64,000 bases of DNA from Lachnoclostridium sp. An131 (GCF_002160825.1 NZ_NFLI01000007.1:62001-126000); one strand, 5' to 3'. Counted from the stretch's first letter, positions 37,243 through 48,281 are shown. Program-made: numbers and translations. Notes: a model not told the origin generated them from the letters alone.

Positions 37243-38013
37243 ATGAGATGTCAGGACATTATTGAAAGAATAGAGAAAAGATTTCCGCGTGAATATGCCT
37301 GCAGCTGGGATAACGTGGGCCTGCTGGCCGGAGACAGAGAGCAGGAGACGGATACAGTCTATATTGCGCTGGACGCTACAGACGAGGTGATCGATGCCGC
37401 GGCTGCAGCAGGGGCCCAGCTTCTGCTCACGCATCATCCGATGATTTTTGGCGGACTGAAATCCGTTACTAAGGATGATTATACGGGTGAGCGCCTGATT
37501 CGCCTGATCCGCGGCGGCATTTCCTATTATGCCATGCATACGAATTACGATGTGCTCGGCATGGCAGATTTGGCTGCCGGTATGCTGGAGCTTACAGAAA
37601 CAGAGGTGCTGGAGGAGGTTCTGAATGGAGAGGGAATTGGCCGCACCGGCCGTCTGCCGAGGGCTATGACGCTGGAAGAATGCGCACAGCATGTAAAAAC
37701 ATGTTTTTCTCTACCGAATGTCAGAATTTTCGGAGAGCTGAATAAAATGGTAACGACAGCCGCCGTTTCACCGGGATCCGGAAAGAGCATGGCCCGTCCC
37801 GCGTTTGAGGCCGGAGTGGATGTATTGATAAGCGGAGATATCGATCACCATACAGGAATCGATATGGCGGACTGCGGAATGGCGGTGATTGATGCAGGGC
37901 ATTACGGAATTGAGCATATTTATATAGAAGATATGCGTAAGCTTCTTGAAAAGGAGTTCCCGTCTCTGAAAATATATACGGCGCCTGTAAAGCAGCCCTT
38001 TCAGGTACTGTAA
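37243..38013 (+). CDS. Nif3-like dinuclear metal centre protein
   Basis: A 256-residue NIF3/YqfO family protein. Seen: CSWDNVGLLAGD, LDATDEVIDAA, the metal-binding LLTHHPMIFGGL, YAMHTNYDVL, and the C-terminal SGDIDHHTGIDMADCGMAVIDAGHYGIE, split here for length, with its His/Glu ligands. Lacks the long CutA-like insertion found in some homologues. Proposed as a GTP cyclohydrolase-like metal protein; the true role is unknown. Start ATG 37243 lies 14 bases after trmK; the longer frame overlaps trmK. Confidence 0.9.
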   Translation: MRCQDIIERIEKRFPREYACSWDNVGLLAGDREQETDTVYIALDATDEVIDAAAAAGAQLLLTHHPMIFGGLKSVTKDDYTGERLIRLIRGGISYYAMHTNYDVLGMADLAAGMLELTETEVLEEVLNGEGIGRTGRLPRAMTLEECAQHVKTCFSLPNVRIFGELNKMVTTAAVSPGSGKSMARPAFEAGVDVLISGDIDHHTGIDMADCGMAVIDAGHYGIEHIYIEDMRKLLEKEFPSLKIYTAPVKQPFQVL

Positions 38014-38099
38014 GGAAGCGCGGTCCGGTAAAGCACCGGGACGGAGCTGGGAAGAATAAAGCAGGCAGCGTACAATACAAGGCAGAAAGGAATGACAGT

Positions 38100-39758
38100 A
38101 TGAATGTAAAGGCGACGATCAACGGGAAGGTTTATGAATATCCGGCCGGTACCCTATTTGAGACAATTGCGGCCGATGTGCAGCAGGAGTATGATCATGA
38201 CATCGTACTGGTGTCTGTGAACGGACGTCTTCGGGAGCTGGAGAAGCGGCTGGCTGCGGATGCTGAGCTTTCCTTTTATACTACGGCGGATTCGGCAGGC
38301 TGCCAGGCCTACCGCAGAAGCCTCACGATGCTTCTGATGAAGGCTGTCTATAAGGTGGCCGGACATGATGCGGTTACCAGAGCCCAGGTACAGCATTCAA
38401 TCAGCAGCGGCTATTACTGTACGATAGAAGGAAGCGTCACGGTGGATGAGAAATTTCTGGAAGCTGTGAAGACAAAGATGCGGGAATATGTGGAGAAAAA
38501 GCTTCCAATTAAAAAGACGAATGTCAGTACAGATAAGGCTCTGCGGATTTTTCATGAGCACAAAATGTATGACAAGGAACGGCTGTTCCGCTACCGCCGC
38601 GCGTCCCGCGTGAATCTTTACAGCATCGGAGACTTTGAGGATTACTATTATGGCTACATGGTGCCCCATACGGGATATCTGAAATATTTTGATCTCTACT
38701 TATATGATGAAGGCTTTGTACTGCAGTTTCCTGCCATGGCGGAGCCGGAGAAGGTGCCGCCGTTTAAGCCGCAGCATAAGATTTTTCAGGTGCTGAAGGA
38801 AGCGACACAGTGGAGCGACATGCTGGGCATCTCTACGGTGGGCGAGCTGAACGACTGCATTTCCAGAGGCGGCATGCAGCACCTGATTATGACGCAGGAA
38901 GCCTTGCAGGAGCGCAAAATTGCGGAGATCGCAAGCCGGATTGCAGACGATCCCGGCAAGAAATTTATTATGATTGCTGGCCCGTCCTCTTCCGGAAAGA
39001 CGACCTTTTCCCACCGGCTTTCTATCCAGCTCTCGGCGGCGGGCTTGAAGCCTCATCCCATTGCGGTGGACAATTATTTCGTGGAACGGGAAATGACGCC
39101 GAGGGACGAGAACGGAGAGTACAATTTTGAGTGCCTGGGCGCAATCGATATTGAACTGTTTAACAGGCAGATGTGCGAGCTCCTGTCAGGAAAGACTGTA
39201 GAGATTCCGAACTTTAATTTCAAGACAGGAAAGAAAGAGTATCATGGCGATTACCTGACGCTGGGTGAAGAGGATATCCTGGTTATCGAGGGAATTCACT
39301 GCCTGAATGACGCGCTTTCCCACAGCTTACCCAAAGAAAGCAAATTCAAAATCTACATAAGCGCCCTGACCCAGTTGAATGTAGATGAGCACAACCGGAT
39401 TCCTACCACGGACGGACGATTGATCCGCCGCATGGTGCGCGACGCCCGCACAAGGGGAGCCAGTGCTGCAAAAACGATTGCCATGTGGCCTTCTGTGCGC
39501 CGGGGTGAGGAAGAGAACATTTTCCCGTATCAGGAAGATGCGGATGTAATGTTTAATTCCGCCCTGATCTATGAGCTGTCAGTGCTCAAGCAGTATGCGG
39601 AACCGATTTTGTTTGGCATTGACCGGGATGCGCCGGAGTATCTGGAGGCCAAGCGGCTCCTGAAGTTCCTGGATTATTTTCTGGGTGTGGACAGTACGGT
39701 GATTCCGGATAATTCGCTGCTGCGCGAATTCATCGGAGGCGGCTGCTTCCGGCTGTAA
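38100..39758 (+). CDS. Nucleoside kinase with TGS and tRNA-synthetase-like editing domain
   Basis: A 552-residue fusion: an N-terminal TGS-like domain (residues 1-60), a domain resembling the second additional domain of threonyl/alanyl-tRNA synthetases (about 70-230, with HSISSGYYC), and a C-terminal uridine-kinase-like P-loop kinase (Walker A IAGPSSSGKTTFSHRL near 297, DNYFVEREMTPRD, FNFKTGKKEY, VIEGIHCLN). The architecture is known in Clostridia as a uridine kinase family or nucleoside kinase protein; the substrate is uncertain. It precedes the AT-rich restriction island. Confidence 0.88.
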   Translation: MNVKATINGKVYEYPAGTLFETIAADVQQEYDHDIVLVSVNGRLRELEKRLAADAELSFYTTADSAGCQAYRRSLTMLLMKAVYKVAGHDAVTRAQVQHSISSGYYCTIEGSVTVDEKFLEAVKTKMREYVEKKLPIKKTNVSTDKALRIFHEHKMYDKERLFRYRRASRVNLYSIGDFEDYYYGYMVPHTGYLKYFDLYLYDEGFVLQFPAMAEPEKVPPFKPQHKIFQVLKEATQWSDMLGISTVGELNDCISRGGMQHLIMTQEALQERKIAEIASRIADDPGKKFIMIAGPSSSGKTTFSHRLSIQLSAAGLKPHPIAVDNYFVEREMTPRDENGEYNFECLGAIDIELFNRQMCELLSGKTVEIPNFNFKTGKKEYHGDYLTLGEEDILVIEGIHCLNDALSHSLPKESKFKIYISALTQLNVDEHNRIPTTDGRLIRRMVRDARTRGASAAKTIAMWPSVRRGEEENIFPYQEDADVMFNSALIYELSVLKQYAEPILFGIDRDAPEYLEAKRLLKFLDYFLGVDSTVIPDNSLLREFIGGGCFRL

Positions 39759-39792
39759 ATTTAGGAAACTTTCATAATCAAGATATGAATAA

Positions 39793-40698
39793 ATGGGGAA
39801 AAACAACATGTTTTTGAAGATGGTTCAGTTAATTCATACGATATCCAAGGGTGATTTTAAAGAAGCTGTTAAAAAAATAAGAGAACTAGTCGATAATGTG
39901 AACTATGACGATTTATGTGAAATCACAAAAAATATAGGGATGATCCCAGAGAATATAGAGCATGATTCGTCAGAAGAAAAAATGTATTCAAAGGCTTCAG
40001 ATATAATTCTGGCACGCTGTTTTAGAGAGCTGGGGCTGGCGGCGCGTGCATTGGATGAGAGAGCAGATAGTGCAGATATTTTAGCTGAAAGCATACGGGG
40101 ATATAATTACAGTCTGGTTGCTGATGCAAAATGCTTTAGATTAAGTCGTACAGCTAAAAATCAGAAAGATTTCAAAGTAAGCAATTTGAGTGACTGGAGG
40201 GGATCGGAAAATGAGTATGCAGTTCTGGTAGCTCCTTATTTTCAGTATCCGCAGACAAAGAGCCAGATATATTCTAAAGCATTGGAGCATAATGTGTGCC
40301 TGTTAACATGGGAGCATCTTTCTCTTCTACTAAAATATAATGTGAAAGAAACGGAGATTTTTTCATTGGAATCGTTGTGGAATGCTTCTCAGATGATGGC
40401 AAGAGATAAGAAATTAGCGTATGCGAATGCCCAGATGTGTTTTTTACCTAAGATGGATGAGCTTATTGCGAAAAAAATAGGCATAGACATGCCCAGATAT
40501 CATCAGGATCTGGAAAAATACAAGACGTTCATTTTATATAGAGGACGTTGCGAAATAGGATTTTGGGAAAAGGAAATTGAAAAAATAAAGGAGTACAGCA
40601 GAGAAAAAGCAATAGAAGAATTGATTGCGGCAAAAAAACTGAATGAAAAGATAGGTGCAATAAAGGGGTATTTGAGCAAACTAAAAACACAGGAGTGA
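39793..40698 (+). CDS. HindIII-family type II restriction endonuclease
   Basis: A 301-residue protein strongly resembling R.HindIII (300 residues) along its length. The diagnostic block is LVADAKCFRLSRTAKNQKDF, with the catalytic residues D111 and K113 equivalent to HindIII D123 and K125, and D95 as the upstream acid. LTWEHLSLLL and YFQYPQTKSQIY are also shared. It should therefore cleave AAGCTT, though specificity is inferred. Start ATG 39793 gives the best length match; ATG 39808 is possible. Low GC and A-ending codons set it apart from its neighbours, pointing to horizontal transfer. Confidence 0.9.
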   Translation: MGKNNMFLKMVQLIHTISKGDFKEAVKKIRELVDNVNYDDLCEITKNIGMIPENIEHDSSEEKMYSKASDIILARCFRELGLAARALDERADSADILAESIRGYNYSLVADAKCFRLSRTAKNQKDFKVSNLSDWRGSENEYAVLVAPYFQYPQTKSQIYSKALEHNVCLLTWEHLSLLLKYNVKETEIFSLESLWNASQMMARDKKLAYANAQMCFLPKMDELIAKKIGIDMPRYHQDLEKYKTFILYRGRCEIGFWEKEIEKIKEYSREKAIEELIAAKKLNEKIGAIKGYLSKLKTQE

Positions 40699-40702
40699 TA
40701 TT

Positions 40703-41599
40703 ATGAATAGAGTTGAACTGGGAGATTCTATTGAATTAATAAAGAATGTAGAAGATGAGTCAGTACATCTTATAATATCTGACATTCCATATGGAATCAA
40801 TTATGAAGCATGGGATGTAATACATAAAAATACTAATTGTGGTTTGTTGGGGAAAAGCCCGGCTCAGGAGAAAAGTGGAAATATATTTAAATCTAGGGGA
40901 AAACCATTAAATGGATGGTCGCAAGCAGATAAAAATATACCGTTGGAATATTATGAGTGGTGTAAAAGATGGTCTGGCGATTGGTACCGCGTCCTAAAAC
41001 CGGGAGCAAGCTGTTTTGTGTTTGCTGGAAGAAGGCTGGCACATCGTTGTATCTGCGCTTTAGAGGATGAAGGATTTATTTTCAAAGATATGCTTGCATG
41101 GGAAAAAGATTCGGCAGCGTATAGAGCGCAAAGGGTCAGCTGTGTTTTTGACAGGAGAAATGATGAAGAAAACAGTAAAAGATGGGAGGGATGGAAAATT
41201 GGAAATTTACGACCATTGTTTGAACCTGTCTTATGGTTTATGAAACCATATCCACAAGGGAGTACCTTGACAGATAATATACTGAAATTCAATTTGGGAG
41301 CTTTTAATGAATGGAAACTTAAAGAAATGACAGAATTAAACGATGGATTAGAAAAATGCTCCAATATTTTGAAGGTGCGGACTCAAAAGTCGGACAGAGG
41401 ATTACATCCTACTCAAAAAGCAGTGAGGTTAATGGAGATATTGATTTCGATGGTAACAATAGAGGGGCAGGTTGTAATGGATCCATTTTGCGGATGTGGA
41501 ACGACGCTTGTGGCAGCCAAAAATCTTAATCGAGAATATATTGGATTTGAAATAAATCAGGAGTATTATAAAAGCATCATACAACGATTAGAAAGTTAA
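40703..41599 (+). CDS. HindIII-type adenine-N6 DNA methyltransferase
   Basis: A 298-residue beta-class methyltransferase: the catalytic motif IV, DIPYGINYEAW, precedes the SAM motif I, MDPFCGCGTTLVAAKNLNREY, near the C-terminus. It starts 4 bases after the endonuclease and would protect AAGCTT by methylating adenine, as M.HindIII does. Base composition is AT-rich like the nuclease. The HPTQKAVRLMEILI motif before motif I is typical. Probably active as all motifs are intact. Confidence 0.9.
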   Translation: MNRVELGDSIELIKNVEDESVHLIISDIPYGINYEAWDVIHKNTNCGLLGKSPAQEKSGNIFKSRGKPLNGWSQADKNIPLEYYEWCKRWSGDWYRVLKPGASCFVFAGRRLAHRCICALEDEGFIFKDMLAWEKDSAAYRAQRVSCVFDRRNDEENSKRWEGWKIGNLRPLFEPVLWFMKPYPQGSTLTDNILKFNLGAFNEWKLKEMTELNDGLEKCSNILKVRTQKSDRGLHPTQKAVRLMEILISMVTIEGQVVMDPFCGCGTTLVAAKNLNREYIGFEINQEYYKSIIQRLES

Positions 41600-41666
41600 T
41601 ATGGTAAAATAGGAGTAACTTTCCAGATTTGACCGGAAAATAAGTATTATTGCGGAGGCAAAAAAT

Positions 41667-42263
41667 ATGAAGACGAAACTGACAAGAGAAGAGGCTCTTG
41701 CGCTTCTTCAGAAATACAATCAGGAGCCTTTCCATATCCAGCACGGGCTCACCGTGGAAGGTGTTATGCGCTGGTACGCAAAGGAGCTTGGTTATGGAGA
41801 CGAGGAAGACTTCTGGGGAATTGCGGGACTGCTGCATGATATTGATTTTGAGCTTTATCCGGAGCAGCACTGCGTAAAGGCTCCGGAGCTTTTGAGAAAC
41901 GGCGGAGCAGAGGAAGAGGTAATCCATGCAGTGTGCAGCCACGGCTATGGACTCTGTTCAGATGTGGAGCCTGTACATGAAATGGAAAAGGTTCTGTTTG
42001 CGGCCGACGAACTGACGGGTCTTATCGGGGCTGCCGCCAGAATGCGCCCCTCGAAAAGCGTAATGGATATGGAGGTCTCCAGCTTGAAAAAGAAATTCAA
42101 GGACAAGCGCTTCGCAGCCGGATGCTCCAGAGATGTAATCCGCACCGGGGCTGAACGGCTTGGCTGGGAGCTTGACCGTCTTTTCGAGCAGACGATTCTC
42201 GCCATGCGCTCCTGTGAAGCATCCGTGGAGCAGGAGATGAAAGCGCTGGGTCTGCAGGAATAA
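41667..42263 (+). CDS. HD domain-containing phosphohydrolase-like protein
   Basis: A 198-residue protein with the HD motif GLLHDIDFELYPEQH near residue 55, an upstream metal histidine in FHIQHGLTVEGVM and a downstream HGYGLCSD. The composition returns to the GC level of the core genome. ATG 41667 follows GCGGAGGC. HD proteins of this size hydrolyse phosphoesters of nucleotides or second messengers, but the substrate is unknown. It marks the right edge of the restriction island. Confidence 0.88.
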   Translation: MKTKLTREEALALLQKYNQEPFHIQHGLTVEGVMRWYAKELGYGDEEDFWGIAGLLHDIDFELYPEQHCVKAPELLRNGGAEEEVIHAVCSHGYGLCSDVEPVHEMEKVLFAADELTGLIGAAARMRPSKSVMDMEVSSLKKKFKDKRFAAGCSRDVIRTGAERLGWELDRLFEQTILAMRSCEASVEQEMKALGLQE

Positions 42264-42268
42264 GTCTT

Positions 42269-42652
42269 ATGGTAGAACAGGATTATATTATGCGCCTGAT
42301 CAAAGAATTGATACGGGCGCTTTTAAAGGTGATTTTTCATACAGATCTGGACATGCCCTCTGTGGAGATGCTAAAGGACGCCCAGCGTCGCTGCGCGCTG
42401 GAGGAGCTTCTGAACCTGATGGATAACGGCGAAATAAATGAAGCGGAAAACAGGCTGTCTGAGCTTCTGGAGGATGGAGGAGGAGAGGAGCTGGCCCTGG
42501 CTCTGCTCTTTTATTCCCATCTGAATGAGAAGAGCAATGATTTCCTGGAAGCACATGATTTCAGCCGGGAGGAGATCAAGGCAGGACTGGAGGATGCGCT
42601 GCAGTCTCAGGGACTTTCTGAGATGGCAGAGGCCTTTCTCTCAGAGCTGTAA
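42269..42652 (+). CDS. DUF6483-like helical protein
   Basis: A 127-residue all-helical protein beginning MVEQDYIMRLIKELIRALLK and containing LNLMDNGEINEAENRLSELL, which resembles DUF6483 (family named from memory). No catalytic motif. It starts 6 bases after the HD gene and is likely cotranscribed. Function unknown. Confidence 0.75.
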   Translation: MVEQDYIMRLIKELIRALLKVIFHTDLDMPSVEMLKDAQRRCALEELLNLMDNGEINEAENRLSELLEDGGGEELALALLFYSHLNEKSNDFLEAHDFSREEIKAGLEDALQSQGLSEMAEAFLSEL

Positions 42653-42773
42653 ATATTTTTTCCATAAATATGCAGTTTTATCTTGCAAAATATGTCGGTT
42701 TATAGTAGGATACTACTACGAATAGACGTTGCATATACTGAGCGAGCAGCCGCCTCAGAAGAGGAGGAGGCCT

Positions 42774-43331
42774 ATGACGCTGACGAAAGAAGATTTGCTT
42801 GCAATTTCCCAGGTTTTTGGGGAACAGTTAAAACCGCTGAAAGAGGCAGTAACGAGACTGGAAGGGCGCATGACAGCACTGGAGGAACGCATGACGGCAC
42901 TGGAAGAGCGCATGACGAGGCTGGAGGAACGAGTGACGGCACTGGAAGAGCGCATGACGAGGCTGGAGGAACGAGTGACGGTACTGGAAGAGCGCATGAC
43001 GAGGCTGGAGGAACGAGTGACGGCACTGGAAGAGCGTGTAACCAGGCTGGAGACGAAGGTCGAGAGGCTGGAATTCCGTGTGTCAGTGCTGGAGGGCAAG
43101 GTGGAAGGTCTGGAGGTCCGGGCTGTTTCTCTGGAAGAAAAAGCACAAAGGATAGAGCTTTTTATGGAAAACGATATGCTGCCGAGGCTGCAGAATATCG
43201 AGGCATGCTACACCTCTACTTACAAAAGATACGTGCAGGGCTCAGATCAAATCGAAACCATGCAGGCGGACATAGATGTATTAAAAAAAGTGGTTCAGGA
43301 ACACAGTGAGAAACTGAAGAGGCTGGCGTAG
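42774..43331 (+). CDS. Coiled-coil protein encoded by a heptad minisatellite
   Basis: A 185-residue protein: a short N-terminal region (TKEDLLAISQVFGEQLKPLK), about 14 heptads of the form (V/M)T-x-LEER from residue 26 to about 124, and a C-terminal helix. Such heptads form a parallel coiled coil. The DNA is a tandem 21-bp repeat with a 42-bp higher-order unit, so length could change by slippage. ATG 42774 follows GAGGAGGAGG. No signal peptide or membrane segment is visible. Function unknown; similar proteins occur in phage and chromosomal contexts. Confidence 0.8.
   Translation: MTLTKEDLLAISQVFGEQLKPLKEAVTRLEGRMTALEERMTALEERMTRLEERVTALEERMTRLEERVTVLEERMTRLEERVTALEERVTRLETKVERLEFRVSVLEGKVEGLEVRAVSLEEKAQRIELFMENDMLPRLQNIEACYTSTYKRYVQGSDQIETMQADIDVLKKVVQEHSEKLKRLA
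42862..43077 (+). repeat. 21-bp tandem repeat with 42-bp higher-order unit
   Basis: In-frame repeats encode alternating MTRLEER and VTALEER heptads. The 42-bp unit beginning ATGACGAGGCTGGAGGAACG recurs three times with one or two substitutions. There is no spacer sequence, so it is not a CRISPR array. Confidence 0.85.
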
Positions 43332-43374
43332 CCAGGAAATTCATGCAATGTCTATGAGCATACGGAAGAGAAAG

Positions 43375-43402
43375 CCGCGGGCAGAACTGCCCGCGGTATT
43401 AT
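43375..43402 (+). terminator. Hairpin after the coiled-coil gene
   Basis: CCGCGGGCAG (43375-43384) and CTGCCCGCGG (43387-43396) are perfect complements, followed by TATTATAAT. A plausible terminator with a weak T-tract. Confidence 0.6.
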
Positions 43403-43502
43403 AATGCCTGTAAGGAGGGTAGCTCCGGCTTTTCACGCCGGAGCTGCTGTGATATGTGGAAAATAGCCAAAAATTCAATATAAACTTTGTTTGATCTGCA
43501 GA

Positions 43503-43559
43503 TTGACAGAGAAAAATGGCAATGCTACTATAGAATCAAGATGTGAATACGTATTCACA
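43503..43559 (+). promoter_or_regulatory. Sucrose operon promoter and palindromic LacI-type operator
   Basis: TTGACA (43503-43508), 17-base spacer, TACTAT (43526-43531) with TGC extended -10. At 43542-43559 is a perfect 18-bp palindrome, TGTGAATACGTATTCACA, with the central CG typical of LacI-family operators. It sits just downstream of the transcription start, so binding would block initiation; the regulator next door is the likely ligand. Confidence 0.75.
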
Positions 43560-43640
43560 GACACTTCTGACCGAGAAAAGGGGAGAAAACAAAAAATAGT
43601 CCGGCAAAATTACAACAACCGGGAAGGGGGATACAGAGGC

Positions 43641-44630
43641 GTGATTACAATGACTGAGATAGCGAAGCTGACAGGAGTATCCCAGCCTACAGTTTCCAGA
43701 GTGCTGAATGGAAATCAGGCGGTGAATCCTGAGGTGCGTGAGCGTGTACTGGCGTGTGCGCGCGAGCATAATTTCCAGCCGAATGTCATAGCAAGAAGTT
43801 TGGCTGGAAGCAGGACCATGCTGATTGGACTTGTATTTACAGATATTTCTAATTCCTTCTTTGCAGATTTGGAAAAATATCTGGAGCAGGAAGCGAAGAA
43901 AAACGGCTACAGTGTAATTCTGTTTAATTCTGATTACGATTGGAATAAAGAAAAAGAATGTCTGGACGTTATGAGGCGTTATCGTGTGGACGGCCTGATC
44001 CTTGTTCCGGTAGAGGAAAATTCGGAGAGATTCCGGCAGGAAATGCAGAAGCTGGATATACCGGCAGTGGCGGTTACCAGGAGAACGGAAGGCATGGACT
44101 GTGTGTATGTGGATCACATAGAGGCAGGCGGGCAGGTGGGTCGCCATCTTCAGGAGCTTGGCTGCGAGTCTTATATTTTTGCAGGGACTGCAGGGGATGG
44201 GAAGTATGAAGGATTTCTGGATGCTTTGATAAAGGCGGAACCGGATTGCGAAACACGGCTCACATGCATTGAGACAAAGGATCCGGAAAAAATCAGGAGA
44301 ATTTTAAAGAGTCATTTTGAGAAACACACCGGAAGAACCGGCATTTTTGCTTACAATGACAGGCGGGCCATTCAGATCCATGGAATTCTGCAGGAGCTGG
44401 GAGTGGAGATCCCGCAGCGTGCGAGCCTGGTGGGCTTTGACAATACCTATACGTGCGGATTTCTGTATCCGGGGCTTTCCAGCGTATCACAGCCGAATCA
44501 GGAGATGGCTGTGAAAGCGGTGCAGCGCCTGCTCTGGAAAATCGCGCATCCGGATGCTCAGGAGGCTATGGACGAGGCGATGCAGGCCAGGCTGATAGTC
44601 AGAGGAAGCTCAGCAGTGGAAAACAGATAA
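43641..44630 (+). CDS. LacI family transcriptional regulator of sucrose use
   Basis: A 329-residue LacI/PurR family repressor: N-terminal helix-turn-helix (MTEIAKLTGVSQPTVSRVLN, with the QPTVSRV recognition helix), hinge helix NVIARSLAGSRT, and a periplasmic-binding-protein-like sensor domain (IGLVFTDISNSFFADLEKYL, VDGLILVPV, SLVGFDNTYTCGFLYPGL). The GTG at 43641 is preferred; the long upstream frame crosses the operator. Located directly before the GH32 and PTS genes, it most likely represses them and itself in the absence of sucrose. Confidence 0.9.
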   Translation: MITMTEIAKLTGVSQPTVSRVLNGNQAVNPEVRERVLACAREHNFQPNVIARSLAGSRTMLIGLVFTDISNSFFADLEKYLEQEAKKNGYSVILFNSDYDWNKEKECLDVMRRYRVDGLILVPVEENSERFRQEMQKLDIPAVAVTRRTEGMDCVYVDHIEAGGQVGRHLQELGCESYIFAGTAGDGKYEGFLDALIKAEPDCETRLTCIETKDPEKIRRILKSHFEKHTGRTGIFAYNDRRAIQIHGILQELGVEIPQRASLVGFDNTYTCGFLYPGLSSVSQPNQEMAVKAVQRLLWKIAHPDAQEAMDEAMQARLIVRGSSAVENR

Positions 44631-44659
44631 TGGAAATCTTAGGGAAAGGAAGAACGTTT

Positions 44660-46093
44660 ATGAATGTACTTTATCGCACATGGGAGCGGCTTGTGGCGCA
44701 GGAGCTGGAAAGAAGCCGGAAAAACAAAGAAAAGAGGTGGCGGCCAAAGCTTCACATTTCGCCTCCGGCAGGCTGGCTGAACGATCCAAACGGGTTATGC
44801 CAGTACCAGGGCGTGTATCATGTATTTTATCAGTACTCGCCGTTTGACGCAAAGGGAGGATTAAAATTCTGGGCGCATTGTACCAGCCTCGATATGCTTC
44901 GATGGAGCTTTGAGGGAATCGCTTTGGCCCCGGATGAGCCCTTTGACTGCCATGGAGCCTATTCTGGCTCGGCTCTTGTAGAGAATGGCCAGATTTCCCT
45001 GTATTATACTGGAAATGTGAAGCAGACAGGGGAGCATGATTACATTCATACAGGCAGGGAGTCGAATACTGTCCGTGTGGCAGGCAGGGATGGAATCCAT
45101 TTCGGAGAAAAGAAGCTTATCATGACAAACCGGGATTATCCTGAGGACCTGACCTGTCATGTGAGGGATCCAAAGGTCTGGAAACAGGACGGCCGTTATT
45201 ATATGGTGCAGGGAGCCAGAACAGCAGAGGACAAAGGCGTAGTGCTTCTCTTTGAGTCCGAGAATGGTCTGGAATGGAAATACAGGAACCGGCTGGAGAC
45301 AGAAAAAGCCTTTGGATATATGTGGGAATGCCCGGATCTCTATCATGTGGACGGACATACGGTGCTCAGTATATCGCCTCAGGGAGTGGAGGCGGACGGG
45401 CTGAAGTACAACAATGTATATCAGAGCGTGACGGTTTTTCTGGAGGATGATTTTCGGACAGCTTCGGTAAACGGAGCGTTTCGGGAGCTGGACGCCGGTT
45501 TTGATTTTTACGCGCCTCAGAGCTTTGAGGCGGAAGATGGGAGACGAATTCAAATCGGCTGGATGGGAATGCCGGATGTGGATGAATATTACACCAACCG
45601 TTCCCTCGAGGACGGCTGGCAGCATATATTGACGCTTCCAAGAGAGCTTTCCGTAAAGGATGGGATTCTCTGCCAAAATCCGGTTCGGGAGCTGGATACG
45701 TGGTGGAATTTTTTTATCTCATTTGAGAATGCGTATTCACATGTGTTGGGAGACTGCTTTGAACTGGAATTCTCAAGAGTGGGAGAGAGTGTCCGTCTTA
45801 CGCTGGCCGGAGGGCTTGCACTTTTCTGGGAAAAGGCAGAAGGGATCTTTTGGATGGAGTTCACGGACCAGAAACTGGGAGCGGGACGCACAAAGCGGGG
45901 AAGAAAGGTGGAGAAGCTGGCGGATCTGCGGATACTTGTGGATGTTTCATGCGTGGAGGTATATCTAAACGGAGGAAAGGATGTCTTTTCCACCAGATTT
46001 TACCCGGACACAGAGGGCGTGAGCGTAAAGCTTCAGGCTCCGGGATCAGAAGGACGGATCCGCCTGCGTCAGGATGAAGAACAGCCAGAATGA
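44660..46093 (+). CDS. scrB: Sucrose-6-phosphate hydrolase (GH32)
   Basis: A 477-residue GH32 enzyme that splits sucrose-6-phosphate, made by the PTS, to glucose-6-phosphate and fructose. Seen: the nucleophile motif GWLNDPNG (D42), GAYSGSA, the transition-state motif HVRDPKVW and the acid/base WECPDLYH, then a C-terminal beta-sandwich. I chose ATG 44660 with AGGAAG upstream; the ATG at 44630 overlaps the lacI stop. Pairing with a sucrose-type PTS supports the substrate over other fructosides. Confidence 0.93.
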   Translation: MNVLYRTWERLVAQELERSRKNKEKRWRPKLHISPPAGWLNDPNGLCQYQGVYHVFYQYSPFDAKGGLKFWAHCTSLDMLRWSFEGIALAPDEPFDCHGAYSGSALVENGQISLYYTGNVKQTGEHDYIHTGRESNTVRVAGRDGIHFGEKKLIMTNRDYPEDLTCHVRDPKVWKQDGRYYMVQGARTAEDKGVVLLFESENGLEWKYRNRLETEKAFGYMWECPDLYHVDGHTVLSISPQGVEADGLKYNNVYQSVTVFLEDDFRTASVNGAFRELDAGFDFYAPQSFEAEDGRRIQIGWMGMPDVDEYYTNRSLEDGWQHILTLPRELSVKDGILCQNPVRELDTWWNFFISFENAYSHVLGDCFELEFSRVGESVRLTLAGGLALFWEKAEGIFWMEFTDQKLGAGRTKRGRKVEKLADLRILVDVSCVEVYLNGGKDVFSTRFYPDTEGVSVKLQAPGSEGRIRLRQDEEQPE

Positions 46094-46220
46094 AAAATAA
46101 TGCGGACAGCGTGAAATGCCTGCGTTAAGGTTCCGGCAGGGAATGAGAGAAAGAACATGACTGCAAAGCGGACAGATGTAAGAAGGGCGTGGAGAAGGAG
46201 CTTGGCAGTTCAAAATATAA

Positions 46221-48185
<1,965 letters not shown>

Positions 48186-48245
48186 AAGGTGGAGGAAGGG
48201 TTCTTATTGTCCCCTGGTACACCGACGCTGAGTTTGAAATAGAGA

Positions 48246-48281
48246 CGCCGCGGGCAGAACACAGCTTTTCTGTCCGCGGCG
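48246..48281. terminator. GC-rich hairpin between convergent scrA and alarmone synthetase genes
   Basis: CGCCGCGGGCAGAA (48246-48259) pairs with 48268-48281 over 14 bp, with one G-U pair, around an 8-base loop. No strong T-tract on either side, but its convergent position suits a terminator. Confidence 0.55.

Noticed and set aside
42862-43077. CRISPR array
   Set aside because: The 21-bp units are contiguous with no unique spacers and lie within a coding frame.
42683-43309. Gly/Thr/Ala-rich ORF (GRAHDEAGGTSDGT repeats) in another frame of the minisatellite
   Set aside because: An out-of-frame reading of the heptad repeats; the LEER frame has a strong ribosome site and a sensible coiled coil.
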